Below, in pieces: positions 22,335 through 35,006 of a stretch of 64,000 bases of DNA. The stretch comes from Ottelia alismoides (Eukaryota; Streptophyta; Magnoliopsida; Alismatales; Hydrocharitaceae), in assembly GCA_037367405.1 (NCBI GenBank), contig JAZKJV010009326.1, forward strand, positions 62,001 through 126,000, written 5' to 3'. Each line of letters begins with the position of its first letter. Position 1 is the first letter of the stretch. The position numbers and the translations under genes are program-made. Below the pieces are notes generated by a model, which did not search any database, was not told where the DNA came from, and saw only the letters and a list, made by a program, of their open reading frames with translations.

Positions 22335-23526
22335 GGGATTTTTACCCGGCAGACCTTATAATCTTTGCCAATGACCTCTACGACCTTTGAAACATCGATA
22401 TTCCTCCCTCGACCCTGTAAACTTACTCTGTCTTACCCCATGAACCCTACTGTTAAATTGACACATCTAGAGTTAATTTCCTTGGGTTAAAAACGAGTTA
22501 ATCTAATCAATCCACGATCGGACGGCTAGAATTAAGCAAGAGAAGAAAGTTCCTCCCTCCTCTTACAGCTTCCCCTCCCACGAGTCTCGACCTGACATGG
22601 CCGGCGTTCCACCTGGACGAGGTAGAGCTTCGCGGGGGAGATGGGGGAGGGGCCTTCCAACGGCGGGAGGAGATGGGGAGGCACGTTGGGGGAGGCGGAG
22701 GGGCTTCAACTGGCGCTGCGGGGGGGGGGGGGGGGGGGGCTTCGCAGGGAAGCCACGGGTGGGAGGTGGGTCGCAGGGGAGCTGTAGGTGGGAGGGGGCT
22801 TCGCAGGGGAGGTGGAGGGGCGGGGGTGCTGGGGTAGGCGGGCCTTCGACCAGGGAGCCGGGGGAGCGCGCGTACGGGGGGTAGGGGGGTGGGCTTCGCA
22901 AGGGAGCTGCGGGTGGGAGGGGGGTCGCAGGGGAGCCGCGGGTGGGAGGGGGCTTCGCAGGGGAGTTGGAGGGGTGGGGGGTGCTGGGGTAGGTGGGTCT
23001 TCGACCGGGGGGCTTCGCAGGGGAGCCGCGGGTGGGAGGGGGCGCAAGGGAGCCGCGTGTGAGGGGTGGGGGCTTCGTAGGGGAGGTGGAGGGCGGGGGG
23101 TGTTGGGGGTAGGTGGGTCTTCGACCACGGAGCCAGGGGAGCGCGTCGGGGGGGGGGGGGGGGGGGGCAAGGGAGGTGGATGGGCGGGGGTGCTAGGGAT
23201 GAAGTGGCGCAGGCGGCATGCTGGGGTAGGGGGGTCTTCGAGCAGGGAGCCGGGGGAGCGTCCGGGGGATGCTTTAAGCAAGGGAGGCTGGGGCTTCAAG
23301 GAGGGGAAGGGAGTGACACATATAGTAAATTTGATAGATAAAATGGGTATAATGTACAAGAAGATAACAGAATCTGGTTAATTTAATGGCTAAACGGATG
23401 AGGGTTAACCAAAGGGTATGTAGAGTAAAGGTTAACAAGTTTACGGGGGTGAGTGGGGAATTACGATGTTTCAAAGGTCGTAGAGGTAATTGACAAAGAT
23501 TATAGGGTCTACCGGGTAAAAATACC
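22335..23526. mobile_element. long-TIR DNA element filled with G-rich minisatellite
   Basis: The left arm (22335-22430) and right arm (about 23430-23526) are inverted copies of about 90 bp, sharing ATTTTTACCCGG, TATAATCTTTG and ACCTCTACGACCTTTGAAAC. Long terminal repeats suggest a Mutator-like element, but I could not identify the target duplication. Between the arms lies a GC-rich minisatellite. Confidence 0.65.
22600..23270. repeat. degenerate G-rich minisatellite with poly-G runs
   Basis: Repeated words GCTTCGCAGGGGAGCCGCGG, GGTGGGAGGGGG and GGTCTTCGACC recur in irregular order. Two runs of about 20 G occur near 22720 and 23150. Many G-tracts could form G-quadruplexes on this strand. The long Pro/Ser-rich frames on the minus strand are translations of this repeat. 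The poly-G lengths may be assembly- or polymerase-sensitive. Confidence 0.85.
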
Positions 23527-24935
23527 TAAGTAAAATAAGGTTATATATACTCAAAATATATAAAATAAAGCATTTTTTGTGTTTTTTTTCTAATTTCTCT
23601 ATTTTTATGAAATTTTTGTAATTTTTTTATTAATTTTATGTATTTTTAAAGTCAGAAATATATCAAAACAGTAGCTATAATAACATGTCGGAATGTTTTG
23701 GGTTTTAAAATACATATATAGTCCGAAATTTCCGAAAACTGTTTTTCGTATATAGTATAAAATATATATAAATATATATATAATAGAAAAAAATTATTTT
23801 TAGATTTTAAAAGAATTTTCCTAATTATATAGGCTTTTTAGGGTATTCTGATTATTTTCTTTTATATTTTTTCTGATATTTGGTCTGGAGTTATAATATA
23901 TAGTATCATACATTATTTTTTTTTTAATTTTAGAATAGGTATTATATTTTTTTTGTATTTTTATATCTAAATAAGGAATAAATATCTCCTATTCTATTTT
24001 CAATAATTAGGAAAGTGGAATAATATGCTAAAATAAAAATATGGCGTGAACAAAAAACTAATGAAGAATTTAGAATAATTTTCCCAAATTAAATGAGACA
24101 CATGAGCTATATTAGAAAAATGGAAATGCAACTAAATAATTTGTAATGCTGGTAGGGGCATTTATGCAATAAAAGTATATTACAATGTGCTCCGTGCAAA
24201 AAACCTAAAAAGTTTAAACTAATAGTACAAGTTTTAGTACTAAAATGAAATACAAGACGCTAAAAGGGTACGACGGCAAAATGCCTGCCTCACATGGCCC
24301 GCCACGTGAGGAGAGTTGGCATGACCCTCTACGCAATACACGATAAGTTCAAATAGTTCGTTGCAAATTTTACACAAATACGGAATATGCTTTAATATTT
24401 AGAGGACCTTTTAATAAATACAAAAAGAGGCAAGGGATCCTGAGATATTTACCCACTAATGCTTGGATCAGGCACTTCTCTTTGCGCCACGTGGAAGATC
24501 GTGTAACCCTAGGATGCTTCGTTTTATTGTGGATCCGACGACTATGATTAGAAATGGAAGCACCGCTTGATTGGATGGTTCCAAAGACACCTCTAAGAAC
24601 ACTGAAGAACATGAAGGGCGGAGAGCTTAGATAGACGATTCCGGGCTACTCCTGGGACCTCGTCGTGCTTGCAGGATGGCTCAAAGGGTTCTGAGGTCCA
24701 TCAGAGGGACCCTAGAGCTTTGAACACCTGGAGCTTTGAAGTTAGGATTCAATATCTTGCTCCAGGTGTTGCTAGGCACTGGAACATGCACAAAAATGAT
24801 ACTCGGCTCGAAGTGAAGATCCTTGACCATGTAATGAAGCTGTTACGCGTGGAAATGGATGAGATGAAGAGGCTCCAACGATCGGTGGAGGAGGAACCTC
24901 AATGCTCTGATCCAGGCGTAATCCGGGTGATAAAG
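23527..24935. other. AT-rich DNA, then a GC-richer unassigned stretch
   Basis: 23527-24200 is AT-rich and resembles the DNA before 20453. 24240-24935 is GC-richer, with an 89-codon plus-strand frame (24669-24938) that I do not recognise and that runs into the LTR start at 24936. It is more likely repeat sequence than a gene. Confidence 0.4.
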
Positions 24936-27488
24936 TGATGAATTTCAGATTCATCTAAATTATTTCTCTATATTATCTCTCTAGCTTAAGAAAACCAATA
25001 AAATTCACTAATAATATCACTAATTAACTATGTGTCGTAAATAAATTTCTATAATTATTGTGAATTAATATTCATATTATTGTGCTATTATTTTATGTGT
25101 TTATTATGATTTAAAATCCACTAAATATTAGTATAATATTGCATATTATTAATTTAGCATAATTTATAAAATGAAAATCCAAAAAATAAGAAAAGAAATG
25201 AAAATAATTAATTTAATACTTTAAATTGCTTAGAAAATTATTTTATGTATATAGATGACTTTTTCTCTCTTTAAGTTCTACATGAAAATTGTAGATCTCA
25301 TCGAGCATAACTTTCATGTTCATCACTTTTTCTAATTTTGATAATTATTTATTCTTGAGTTTACACCATTTTTCCTAATTCTCTTAATTCTGATTGGGCC
25401 ACGTAGCACCTTCAGATTGCACCACGTGGCATGTTCCCTTTGAGGCATCCGCCTTCTCTCCTGATCGTCTGATCATTTGATCAGATGGACCCACCCTCTC
25501 CCTACGCACCCAACCATGGGTCGTTGGGTTTCAGGATCCAACGACCTGAGGTTATCTTCAACCTCTAGTTACACTTTCCAAAGGTTGCGACCCTTCCGAC
25601 CGTCCAACTTCCAACCATTTTCCCAACTTCCTATGATTACCTCCCGATTATCTTCCTCCTCCAACACCTTATACTTACCTCACATCCACACCAACCACCT
25701 AACACCCTTCAAATCTACCCTTTCTCTAATTGGTGGTGGTTGAAATCGCAGCTTGAGTATAACTCCCGACAACCTCCATCATTCAAAACTCCTCTCTCCG
25801 CCTACCAACAAACGCATCCGCCACTCTTGGAAGAAACCTCCGAGCATTAGCTGATGATCAGTGACAGTGATTGGGTGCGGTTGATAGCGCAGAAGGAGAA
25901 TTTTCCTCCGACGAGATCCTCATCTTCTCCGTTGAGAAATAGCTTCTCATTTGTTTGAACTTTGGTCATGTTGCCTCAGGTTCAATAAGCGAAGACCAAA
26001 GAGTCAGTTTCTCCAATCTATGGCTTTTTCCATCACTCTTTTTTCATCCCAGTCCATCATCTTCATCTTCCAGGTAAGATTGTGAGCTTATTTCTTTTTA
26101 GTTGCTCTCCAATATGTCTGAAACCGCTCACACATTCTTTCACGCTTCTAAGATCAAGAAGACCTTCACATTGACTCCATTATCCACACGTATACTCGAG
26201 TTTAGCCTCTTCATTTGTCCACGCTTGTGTTCACATCGATCCTTTCTTCTTCTTGCAAGGAAGAAGAACACAACTTAGGGTTTGAATCCTTCATCCTTAA
26301 GAACCCTCCGCTCATCTCATCAGTATCCCAATAGAATCCTTTATACTTTGCCTATTCGCTCAAGCTTGCAGGTACCCAATTTGAGTTGATTGGCCGGAAT
26401 TTACAACCCTTCTCCGATCTTAGTCGATACCTCCAACTTCAAACTACCACCTCGCTCATCCAGCCACAGTCGGACTTCCACCGCACCGTCAAGGCCTTTG
26501 CGAGATCATCATCGAGGTTCTTGGATCATTAGACACTTCATCAGTGCAAGGAGGAGATCTCATGCCTTTGCCGGAGCACCAATCAAGATCTACCGCCAGC
26601 ATAGGAGAGGGATGAACTGGAGGCACAGTTACCATTCGATATGATCCCCCAATCAGATCCAAAGGCTATGATTACATCCAAGCTGGCCATATGAAGCACA
26701 GGTTCAAACCGTAGCCTTGGAGAGTCCTATCCTACTATGAAGCACAAGATATTAACACATGGCCCAAGTCTAGAAGCTACCCAAGCCTAGACCGTCACGC
26801 ACCCACATGTGAGGGTGGAGATTTTGCAGACCAAACCCAAGGATTCTTCTAATTTGTAGATAAGTCCTGCTTGGAAAAGTTTCATTTCTACCCAAGTGGC
26901 TTTATGTAATTGCATTTTAGTTCAATTTAGACTTTATTTGTACATAAACAATTTATGTTTTATTGCATGTATGTCCCTATCTTATTCTTCAATAACTTGT
27001 GAACCTTATATCCAAATTTAATGATGTTGAATTACTTTCTTCAACCCTTGTAATAATTCACAATTAAATTGTATTGAGGTTGAATTACTTTCTTTACTAC
27101 ATTGATTGTTCAATATTTTATTGATTGTTACCACAAGTAAATAATTCATTTAATCAGAAGAATATTTGTTAACTGTGCATTTACTCTGCGATTGCATTGC
27201 ATCATTATTTATCATATAAGTTAAATGCATAAAAATATTTAAAAAAATTACATGTATTGACTCCTTTGCATCTTTCTTGACCTAGAGAGCCTATAAATTG
27301 CTTAAGTAGATAATTGACTTCTAAATTTAATTGAATAATTGTCTGTGTCATTGTGTTCGACCTTGGACTTGCCCAGATATAAATTTAAGTGAGAACTCTT
27401 CACAGAGATATTCTCTCGGTTGTGTTGATTGTTCATTGACACGTGCTACAATGAGTGCATGTTATATTAGCCGATTGACAGTTCATCA
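24936..27488 (+). repeat. old Athila-type 5' LTR
   Basis: Starts TGATGAATTTCAGATTCATC, the hairpin tip shared with the other LTRs of this window, and ends TTCATCA two bases before a decayed primer site. Layout matches the others: AT-rich head, GC-rich middle (25400-26640) with CACGTGG, and AT-rich tail. The tail shares GTGTTCGACCyTGGACTTG with the minus-strand LTR at 39227-42105. Confidence 0.65.
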
Positions 27489-27490
27489 GA

Positions 27491-27508
27491 TGACTTCGTT
27501 GTTAGGGA
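27491..27508 (+). promoter_or_regulatory. decayed tRNA-Asp primer binding site
   Basis: TGACTTCGTTGTTAGGGA aligns with the intact site TGGCGCCGTTGCCGGGGA at 50129 with six differences, five of them C-to-T or G-to-A changes, as expected from decay of methylated cytosines. The spacing of two bases from the LTR end is the same as in the intact element. Confidence 0.55.
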
Positions 27509-28689
27509 TGCATCACATTATTTGATTTTATTTAGATTTAATTATTTATTTTTTATTGCTATAGCTTTTTAGGTTAAGTTTGTTTTGTATTATTTTTATT
27601 GTTTTGTCTTGATTATTATTTAATTCACTTAATTTCTTTTGATAATTTTTTGACACTCTCATTGTTTTGTGGTAGGGACCGCGAAGTCGACGAAGCCCGG
27701 AGGACCGCGGAGGCAAGAAGCTTGGAGCTTCAGGTGCGAAGACTACAGAACAATTATCCTAGGTAAAATTTTAGTCTAATTAAATAGTATTTTTTTCTTG
27801 TAATTTGTGAATAATTATTATGATAATTAATTTCCATATTTATTTTCTTTAATTGTGTGGTTGTGTCGAGAGTGATTCGTGACTTAAGTGGCGATTTGGG
27901 TCAAGGCATCGCGAATCTAATAGAGATATATTAGATCATTTTTGTTTAATCTTTATCTTAACTTAGGACACACAATTTTGTCTCATAAGATCACTAAATT
28001 CTAGGAGATTCACTGAGACATCTATCAAGTCAAATTAATTGATATTCTTCATCTCTAATAGAACTCCTACTAGGTGTGGATTTTTTCGACTTGCATCATA
28101 TGGAGTAAAAATTTTATAATTCAATCTTGCATCAACATGGAGAGTGTTGGAATCACTATAAATATTCCAAAACGACTGCATACATCATTGATTTCCGGCT
28201 GCATTCCGTTTTCCATCTTCTCCCTTAGTTTTGCCAACCTAAGTATAAAGAAAAAGGGGTTATATGTACGTTAGGCGATTATTTTGTGGTCACATAATTC
28301 AAGTGATAACCAATTCTTAAAATTGGGACTGAATTGTGCACATGACATCAAATAATTTGTAATATAATCAATCTTGTATTACGGGTTGTAAACCCTCATT
28401 GTATGTAGGTACTTACCCCCAGATAGAGTGGGTAAGGATGGATCCCTATGGTTAGAGCCCAAACCCTGGACTTCCACCCTAAGTCTCCAGGTCCGACTTT
28501 CACGGATTTTGGGAGATGGAAGCCGTTTCCTTAGACCTTAGTTCATATATTGTTTGTCTGCGCTTATAAGTTCTTTTTTGGGGTGTGATATTGAACCTTA
28601 CAGCCCAGGAAGATCACTCTATTGGTTGAGGACTTATAAGACTTCAACTAGGTGTAGTAGTAGACTCCATATGAGTTTGTATGATTTGG
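27509..28689 (+). other. remnant leader of the old Athila-type element
   Basis: GGGACCGCGAAGTCGACGAAG at about 27675 resembles the leader of the young element after its primer site (GGGACCGCGGAGCGAGGCG at about 50275). No gag frame follows. The element is cut off by another LTR fragment near 28690. Confidence 0.5.
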
Positions 28690-29255
28690 GATATTTTTTA
28701 CTTTAAAAGTATATAGAAATTAGCACAATTCACAAACATCACAAAAATAGTAAAAATTGTTTAAAATCCAAAAATATTTAATTATGTATTTTTTATTTAT
28801 TTTTAGTGATATTTATATCTATATTATCCTATAATGTATATATAATCTTATATATTCTTATATTAGGTAATTAAAAGAAAATAAATACAAAATCAGAATA
28901 AATATAAAAAGAAAAAAATAAAATAAAATTATAAAATAAAAAATAAAATAAAAAATAAAAAAGATAAAAATATAAAATTAAAAAATCACAAAAATACATA
29001 AAAAATATGGAGATCACACTACCATATGTGCACTTCATTGCTCGATCTATCAATTTTGCTCCCTGAGTTCGACCTCTATATAGACTTACACTTATACACA
29101 TCTTTTTTGTAGAGTTATAATAAAGTTTAGCTCCACATCCATTTTGCTCTTCACTGCTTAATTATTATAGTGGGTTAATTGTTGACTAATTGGGATTTCG
29201 TCTGAAGTCGCTTCGACGACTGTCGATCCGCCTTGTGGATTGACAAGACTTCGAC
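28690..29255 (+). repeat. 3' part of an Athila-type LTR
   Basis: TTTGCTCCCTGAGTTCGACCTCT (about 29056), a TAGAGTTATAATAAAG stretch and GTGGGTTAATTGTTGACTAA (about 29170) follow the same order as the LTR tail of the young element (about 49925-50050). It joins minus-strand LTR sequence at about 29255, an inverted junction. Confidence 0.6.
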
Positions 29256-30209
29256 AATATCCCATTCATCATAGGGCAAACTTTGATCGACCGTATATGT
29301 AAGTTCAGAACTCCTACTTCGTCGCTAATGGTCCAAAAATATTACCGGAGGCTTTGACTTTCTGCTGAAAGCTCAAAATTGGATCGATGACCATCGGAGC
29401 CCGCCTGCGAGGTCGAGAGAACCTAGAGGTTCCAGGTACATCCGGCGGGGATCAAAATAGCCTTCAACTAGATCGTTGGGGTCCAAACTGCACAGGAAGC
29501 AAAAGGGGTCGAGGATAAAATGCCTCGACCCGTCAAAAGAGGAAATGGGAGTGTGGGGGAGTCGATACATAGGTGCTCCAGCGTGGTGGAGGAGTTGGAG
29601 CACCTAAGACTCTATCCTGTGAGGATCCGTTGAGCTGGAGTGGGGTGAGGCGTAGAGAAGCGAATGGAAAGGTTCTAGAGGTGGTATCGGGTCGTAGGAT
29701 GGGTGGAGGCACTGTGAAAAGAGTTCGCCTCCGACAAACTATGACGAGGCTAAGTTACACTAAATCACGCAATAAAAAGTGAAATTAAAGGCAGAGTAAG
29801 GGATACAACTATCTAAAGAACTAAAGAAACTAACCTCAACTGGCGCAAGGCCAGGAGATGCACTTCACGACGGCGGAGGCTTGCCGGAGGTCATGGAATC
29901 AGTCCAACAACGGGCCAAAGGGGGTTCAAATTGGCGAGTAAGAATGAGGTGTGGTTTTGTACAAGCGAACAAATGGAGTCCAAGATCGAGGGAGATTGAC
30001 TGAATCCATGCTCCTTGTCCCAAAAAATCACACACGTGTAATTGAGGACAGAACGAGGAAGGAAAGCACAGAAGGAATCCATGCCAATTGGTGAAATAAT
30101 CGGCGTGTAAAAAATCGAGAAAAGGGGTCAAAAGCCGTTCTGACAGAGCCTAGGGCCTCGATCAGAGAGTTGACCGAGGACAACTAGAAGTGGAACCTGG
30201 TTGGTCTAC
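29256..30209 (-). repeat. minus-strand LTR, inner part (split by a solo LTR)
   Basis: Read on the minus strand it shows the lineage's LTR marks: an inverted TTGAC pair (30169-30184), a GC-rich body and the GGTCGAGG/CCTCGACC stem-loop at 29506-29531. Together with 33904-35006 it forms one LTR interrupted at 30214/33899. Confidence 0.65.
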
Positions 30210-30214
30210 GTGGA

Positions 30215-33200
30215 TGATGAATACCCATTCATCACTCTTTATTCCTTTATTTTCGCTACAAAACCTATGCAAAACACATGTAGATATCTGTAATTAGTAA
30301 TAATTATCATTCAGCATGCAATGTTTAAATATGCATTATTAGCATGTTTTGTGCATAAATAAAATAATAAAGAAATAAAAGAAAAAAAGGGAGATATATA
30401 GAATAAATATTGAGCGGCCTAATCCCAAGGGAGGGCCCAGCATGTACCTGACCGCATAAAAACCCAAGTAGAGAGAGATAAGGAAGCACATACTTGTACA
30501 TAGACCTGTAAATAAAATAAAAATTGCTTTCCTCTTATTCAAAATAAAAATGGATGTGTATTTATATGTATATATTTGTAAACATTAAATTAAAAAAATG
30601 AAAAAATTAAAAAGAAATTAAAAATCCCTTCACCCTTGTACATAAGCCATGTATATAGAAACCACTTATCTATTTATTTCTCGCTATAAATAAATAAATA
30701 AAAATCCATAAAAACTATGTACATACTCTATACTTCATGGTGTAAATAAATAAAATAAAAACCATAAAAATAAAAATAAAATAAAAAGAAATAAAAATAA
30801 AACCAAACCCAACATTGTATATATACCATGTATGTACATAAATAAAACTATTTATTTAACCCTTGTAAATAAATAATAAAAATAAAATAAAAATACACTT
30901 TTGTTCCAAATTTCATTATATAAATAAATAAAATATAAAATTAGAATAAAACGTACAAAATAAATAATTAAAAATCATAAATCAAAAGTGCATAGTGTAT
31001 ATACCTATATATAATAATACTATATTGTAAATACCTTGTTTTTATTTCAAAAAAATAAAAATCAGAAAAAAATAGTTTAAAAAAAATAAACATTTTTCAT
31101 GTTTTAACTTTTTCCAAATTTGCCCATTTACTATTTATTATTTAATTTCCAAAACTTAAATAATTGGCGGGCTCTGATTGGTCCACGGGGGATGTTGACC
31201 CCCGGTCAACTCTCCCCCCAGGACCACCAGAGCCGGATCATGCTCGCCCGACCCGATTTCTTCTATTTCTGCCCACTTGATCCGCCCGCCATTTGCGCAA
31301 ACCCCGGGTCCTAATTGTGCCTGATACTTCCTTGATCCACACCCGGAGGATTGCATCGGGGTTCGAGCTCCGAATCACCTGCCCGACTCCCATCTTCTCG
31401 GACCCCTAGTCGTATTTAACCCCAGCTCCGCCGCACAATTCCACTCATCTTTGGCGTCACCCTTTCCACCCAGGACCTCCACCCGATACCCTAGAGTGAC
31501 AGCTAGCCGTCGGAGTGTTGCAGAGAGGCGGAGGAGCACCGCGTCACTGATCCGGCAGCTTATCGCCGCCGTGCACCGCCCAAAGCTGCTCCTGAGCCTC
31601 GGGCCATCGACGTCCCTCGAGGTGAAGACCAAGAGCTCCAGGAGCTCATCCCCAGTTGAACTCACACACTAGGTAAGCTTGCTTCTTTCCATATTTCTTG
31701 AATTTCCAATTACGCCCAAATCCATCATTCACCGTCGCTCGTCGATTCCTACCATCTCAGTCACCCTCTCGATCATCGGACTCGACCTTCATCATCACGA
31801 GCCCTCTCCGCACCTTCTGCACCCACTCACACCCCTTGTCTCGCCCTGGAGCAGGGACCCCGACCTCCCTCACCGTTGCTTCGCCGGAGGTCATCCGCCC
31901 CGACGCGCCAGCCACCCATTTCACCCCTCACAGGGTCGAGGCAGTTTGCCCTCGACCAAGGAGTCTTCCTGTGGTATTTTCCAGGTCCGAAGAGGCCCAT
32001 CTGAGGGTCAAAGCATTCGAGCACAGGAGCTCCAGGCCACCGTCGTCGCTGGGCCACTCTGGTGGTCGCCAGCCTCATCGGAGAGGCGCATCAGCTGCGG
32101 GACGTCAAGGCGGATCCATTCCGCACCTTAGCAACAACGGAGGAGGCATCCAGCGCGAGTATCGGGCCGATGAAGTTCGCCGGCCACCTGCTCTTGGAGG
32201 AGATTCCTCAGCCGTCCATCTAGCCCCCTCGCCCAGTTTTGATCACGACCGTCCATTGGCGAGGGGATAACAGCCGTCAGATTTGAGATCGGACCTCATC
32301 TGGAGCGTCCGTCGCAGAGGAGAGGCGAGCCCATTCTATAGCCGTCCGATCATCCACGTGGCTCCCTCTCCACCGTCAGATCAGAGTCGAGGTTTCTTCG
32401 TTGAGGCGCAACGCATCTCCATCGTTCGATCAGCCACGTGGCGCGCCGCCCGCCCTCGGATAATAAGGGGTAAATATCACTTGGGACCCCTTCTGTTTTG
32501 TCTTTATTGTTTAGTCCTGTAAATATAGCATACAGTTGTTTTTATTTTGGGACATTTGCACTTAGGACCTTGCTATTTAGTGTATTTGCATTTTCATCCC
32601 TGTGAATGTGAGACACGTGCGTCGTCACGTGGTTTGTTGGTGAATTTGCAAAATATGGGCTGTAGTTCTGATGTGTTATTGAATGGAAAATATTTCTTGC
32701 TATTTGCACTTATACCCCTGTGAATGATGTTATTCGACATGTGTTGAATTTATTTGGGTATTTTGCAACTTCGCCCTCGGACTTTTAGTTAATTGCATAT
32801 AGGTCCCTCTATGCCCAGATCGCGTGCCCCGTGCATGAAATCTTGGAGAAATTGCACGAGGACCCCCCAAATTTCTAAGCTTGTTCCTTTTTAGCCCTAG
32901 AACTTTGTTTTTATTACAAACAGGTCCCTGTGCACTGTGGGCTCTTGTTTGATTTAAATAAAATATCAATTTTTATCCAAATTGAGTGAAAATTTGACAT
33001 TTGGCTCCTGCCCCACTGTGTAAAATTTTCACCAATTTTTGGATACATTTTTTGAGCCCTTTTATTATTTTTAAAAATTCAAAAGCCCTTATTTTTCTGC
33101 CTGTTCAGATTAAAAATTCCTAAAAAAATATTAAAACCTCTTTAAAAATTACAAAAAAATAAGTTTTGTGTGATTGTGTGTTTTTGATTTTCTATCCATT

Positions 33201-33898
33201 TTTGGTCATTTTTAGATTTATTAAAAGCTTAAAAATTGAAAACCTTGAAAAACTTATAAAAATTCTAAAAAATCAAAGAAAATCCAAAAATTAATAAACT
33301 CTTCTCCTGAATTTTGTTTCTTATTTCTATTTTTCAAGAAAAATACCTCCAGGCCTTGATAAGACCATTTGATATTTTTAAGTGGTCTTTGAAGCCTGGC
33401 TAGACAGTTTTCTCTTGTTTTTGCCTTATTTGATTTTTAGAAAATTTTATAAAAATTATAAAATTCTCAAAAATTCACCAAAAACAGTAATAAATCCATA
33501 AAACATAAAAATATTTTTATTTGAATTTTTGGACTATTTTTGAGTCATTAAATAATTGCTTGAAGTTGATTGTTTTTGCTTTTTCCATATTTTCCTCATT
33601 ATTAAAAATCCAAAAAAAATATAAAAATATTAAAAAACCACCAAAAAACCATTTGTTTATATTTTCTTCTTTTTTATACTACTTCGTAGGCCGCACGACC
33701 AATCCGCGCTCCCTGAGTCCGACCCTGGGTGCTACACCAGGCTAATCCCATAGCTAGGATTGCTATTTGTTTTTCTTCGTGTTTCTATCTTTATTTGGTG
33801 GTCCGATTTTTGTTTCTTGTTGAGCTCTGAGTCCCGAGCGATAGAGGTCTCAGCGACCTTAGTGATTCCTTTACCTTAGTCCATCGGGCGGCTCATAA
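30215..33898 (+). mobile_element. solo Athila-type LTR
   Basis: Begins TGATGAATACCCATTCATCA and ends GGCTCATAA. It is flanked by GTGGA on both sides (30210-30214 and 33899-33903), a 5-bp duplication. There is no primer site or coding region next to it, so it is a solo LTR left by recombination between two LTRs. Contents in order: AT-rich U3, an inverted TTGACC pair (31194-31210), a GC-rich body with the GGTCGAGG stem-loop (31934-31957), stretches of the kind TTTGCACTTAGGACC, and a tail with GCTCCCTGAGTCCGACC. Long open frames at 31.4-32.3 kb are composition effects of the GC-rich part. Confidence 0.8.
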
Positions 33899-33903
33899 GT
33901 GGA

Positions 33904-35006
33904 CCAACCATGAAAAATAAGATTCTAAATTATTTATGAAATCAATAATAAATAATAAATAATTTTTAATTAAATTAGTGTATTATTTTATATATTATTT
34001 TATTATGTTTTTATTTATTTTATCGAGATATTTAATTACAAGTTTAATTTTAGTGTTCCATTATATGTATCATCTATATTTATTTTAGTTTTATATTGTA
34101 TTTTTGATTTTATTCTTTTATTTTATAAAATTAAAAATTTTTTATATACATAAATATATTTTTATAATATTTTTCTTATTTAATATTTACACTTTAATAA
34201 ATATAAGTGTATATTATATAGTATAGTTATTCATATATGTATTTAGTATACTTTTTTATATTAATGATTTTTTAATGATTTTATTCTATATTTAACGTGT
34301 ACATATGATATAAATATTATTTAAAAATAATAAAATTATAAAAATAATAAAGAATAAATAAAGTGAATATTTTATTTGGGTATATAGTACAATGGGGGTC
34401 CAAAACCTAACTTTCACACCTTAACCCCAAATAATGTAAAACCACCTTCATTAAATAGCTTACTAAAAAGTTATATACAATTAAAGATGATTTTTATACA
34501 TTTTGAGATTTTATTTGAGAGATATGGGTCTGTGAAATTAGGATCTGGACTTTTTATTTAGAGTATAAAAAGTACATTGTATATTATTTTTGTATGAAAT
34601 CAATTTTGTATTATATATATATTATTATCTACAACTTTCATGTACAAAATTTCTTTATTTGAGGCAAAAAAGTAGAAAATAAAATAGATCCTTAAAATGA
34701 ATTAATGATGAATAAATAAATGGGATTTTTATTGTGTTATTGACCCTTATCTCCCCCTACATTATTCCTTGTCGACCCAGTCATCAAGAGCCTAGGTTTC
34801 AGGATTTAGGGTTATAAAATACCTTTGATATTTTATTATTTTTCTTTTTTTCTTTATTCTATAATTTTGACATTAAAAAATATTTTACAATATTTATACA
34901 ACAAAGAATGAATGTTAATTTGTGCAATTTAATGCTATTTACATGAATTAGCTGGGGTTTTTAAGGTCAAATGATAGAATAAAAGTGATGAAATGTAGAT
35001 TCATCA
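33904..35006 (-). repeat. minus-strand LTR, outer part (5' tip)
   Basis: On the minus strand it starts at 35006 with TGATGAATCTACATTTCATC and runs through an AT-rich U3 to a half-palindrome that continues at 30214 when the solo LTR is removed. No polypurine tract precedes it, so it may be a truncated element's LTR or itself a solo LTR. Confidence 0.6.

Noticed and set aside
22706..23381. Long Pro/Ser-rich (minus) and Gly-rich (plus) open frames
   Set aside because: Translations of a G-rich minisatellite inside a DNA transposon, with no domain or start context.
24669..24938. 89-codon frame that ends at the LTR start
   Set aside because: No recognisable domain, and it runs into a repeat boundary. 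Left as unassigned.
31375..32522. Overlapping open frames with Arg/Ser/Pro-rich products
   Set aside because: They lie in the GC-rich part of the solo LTR. Equivalent frames in other LTRs are not conserved in sequence.
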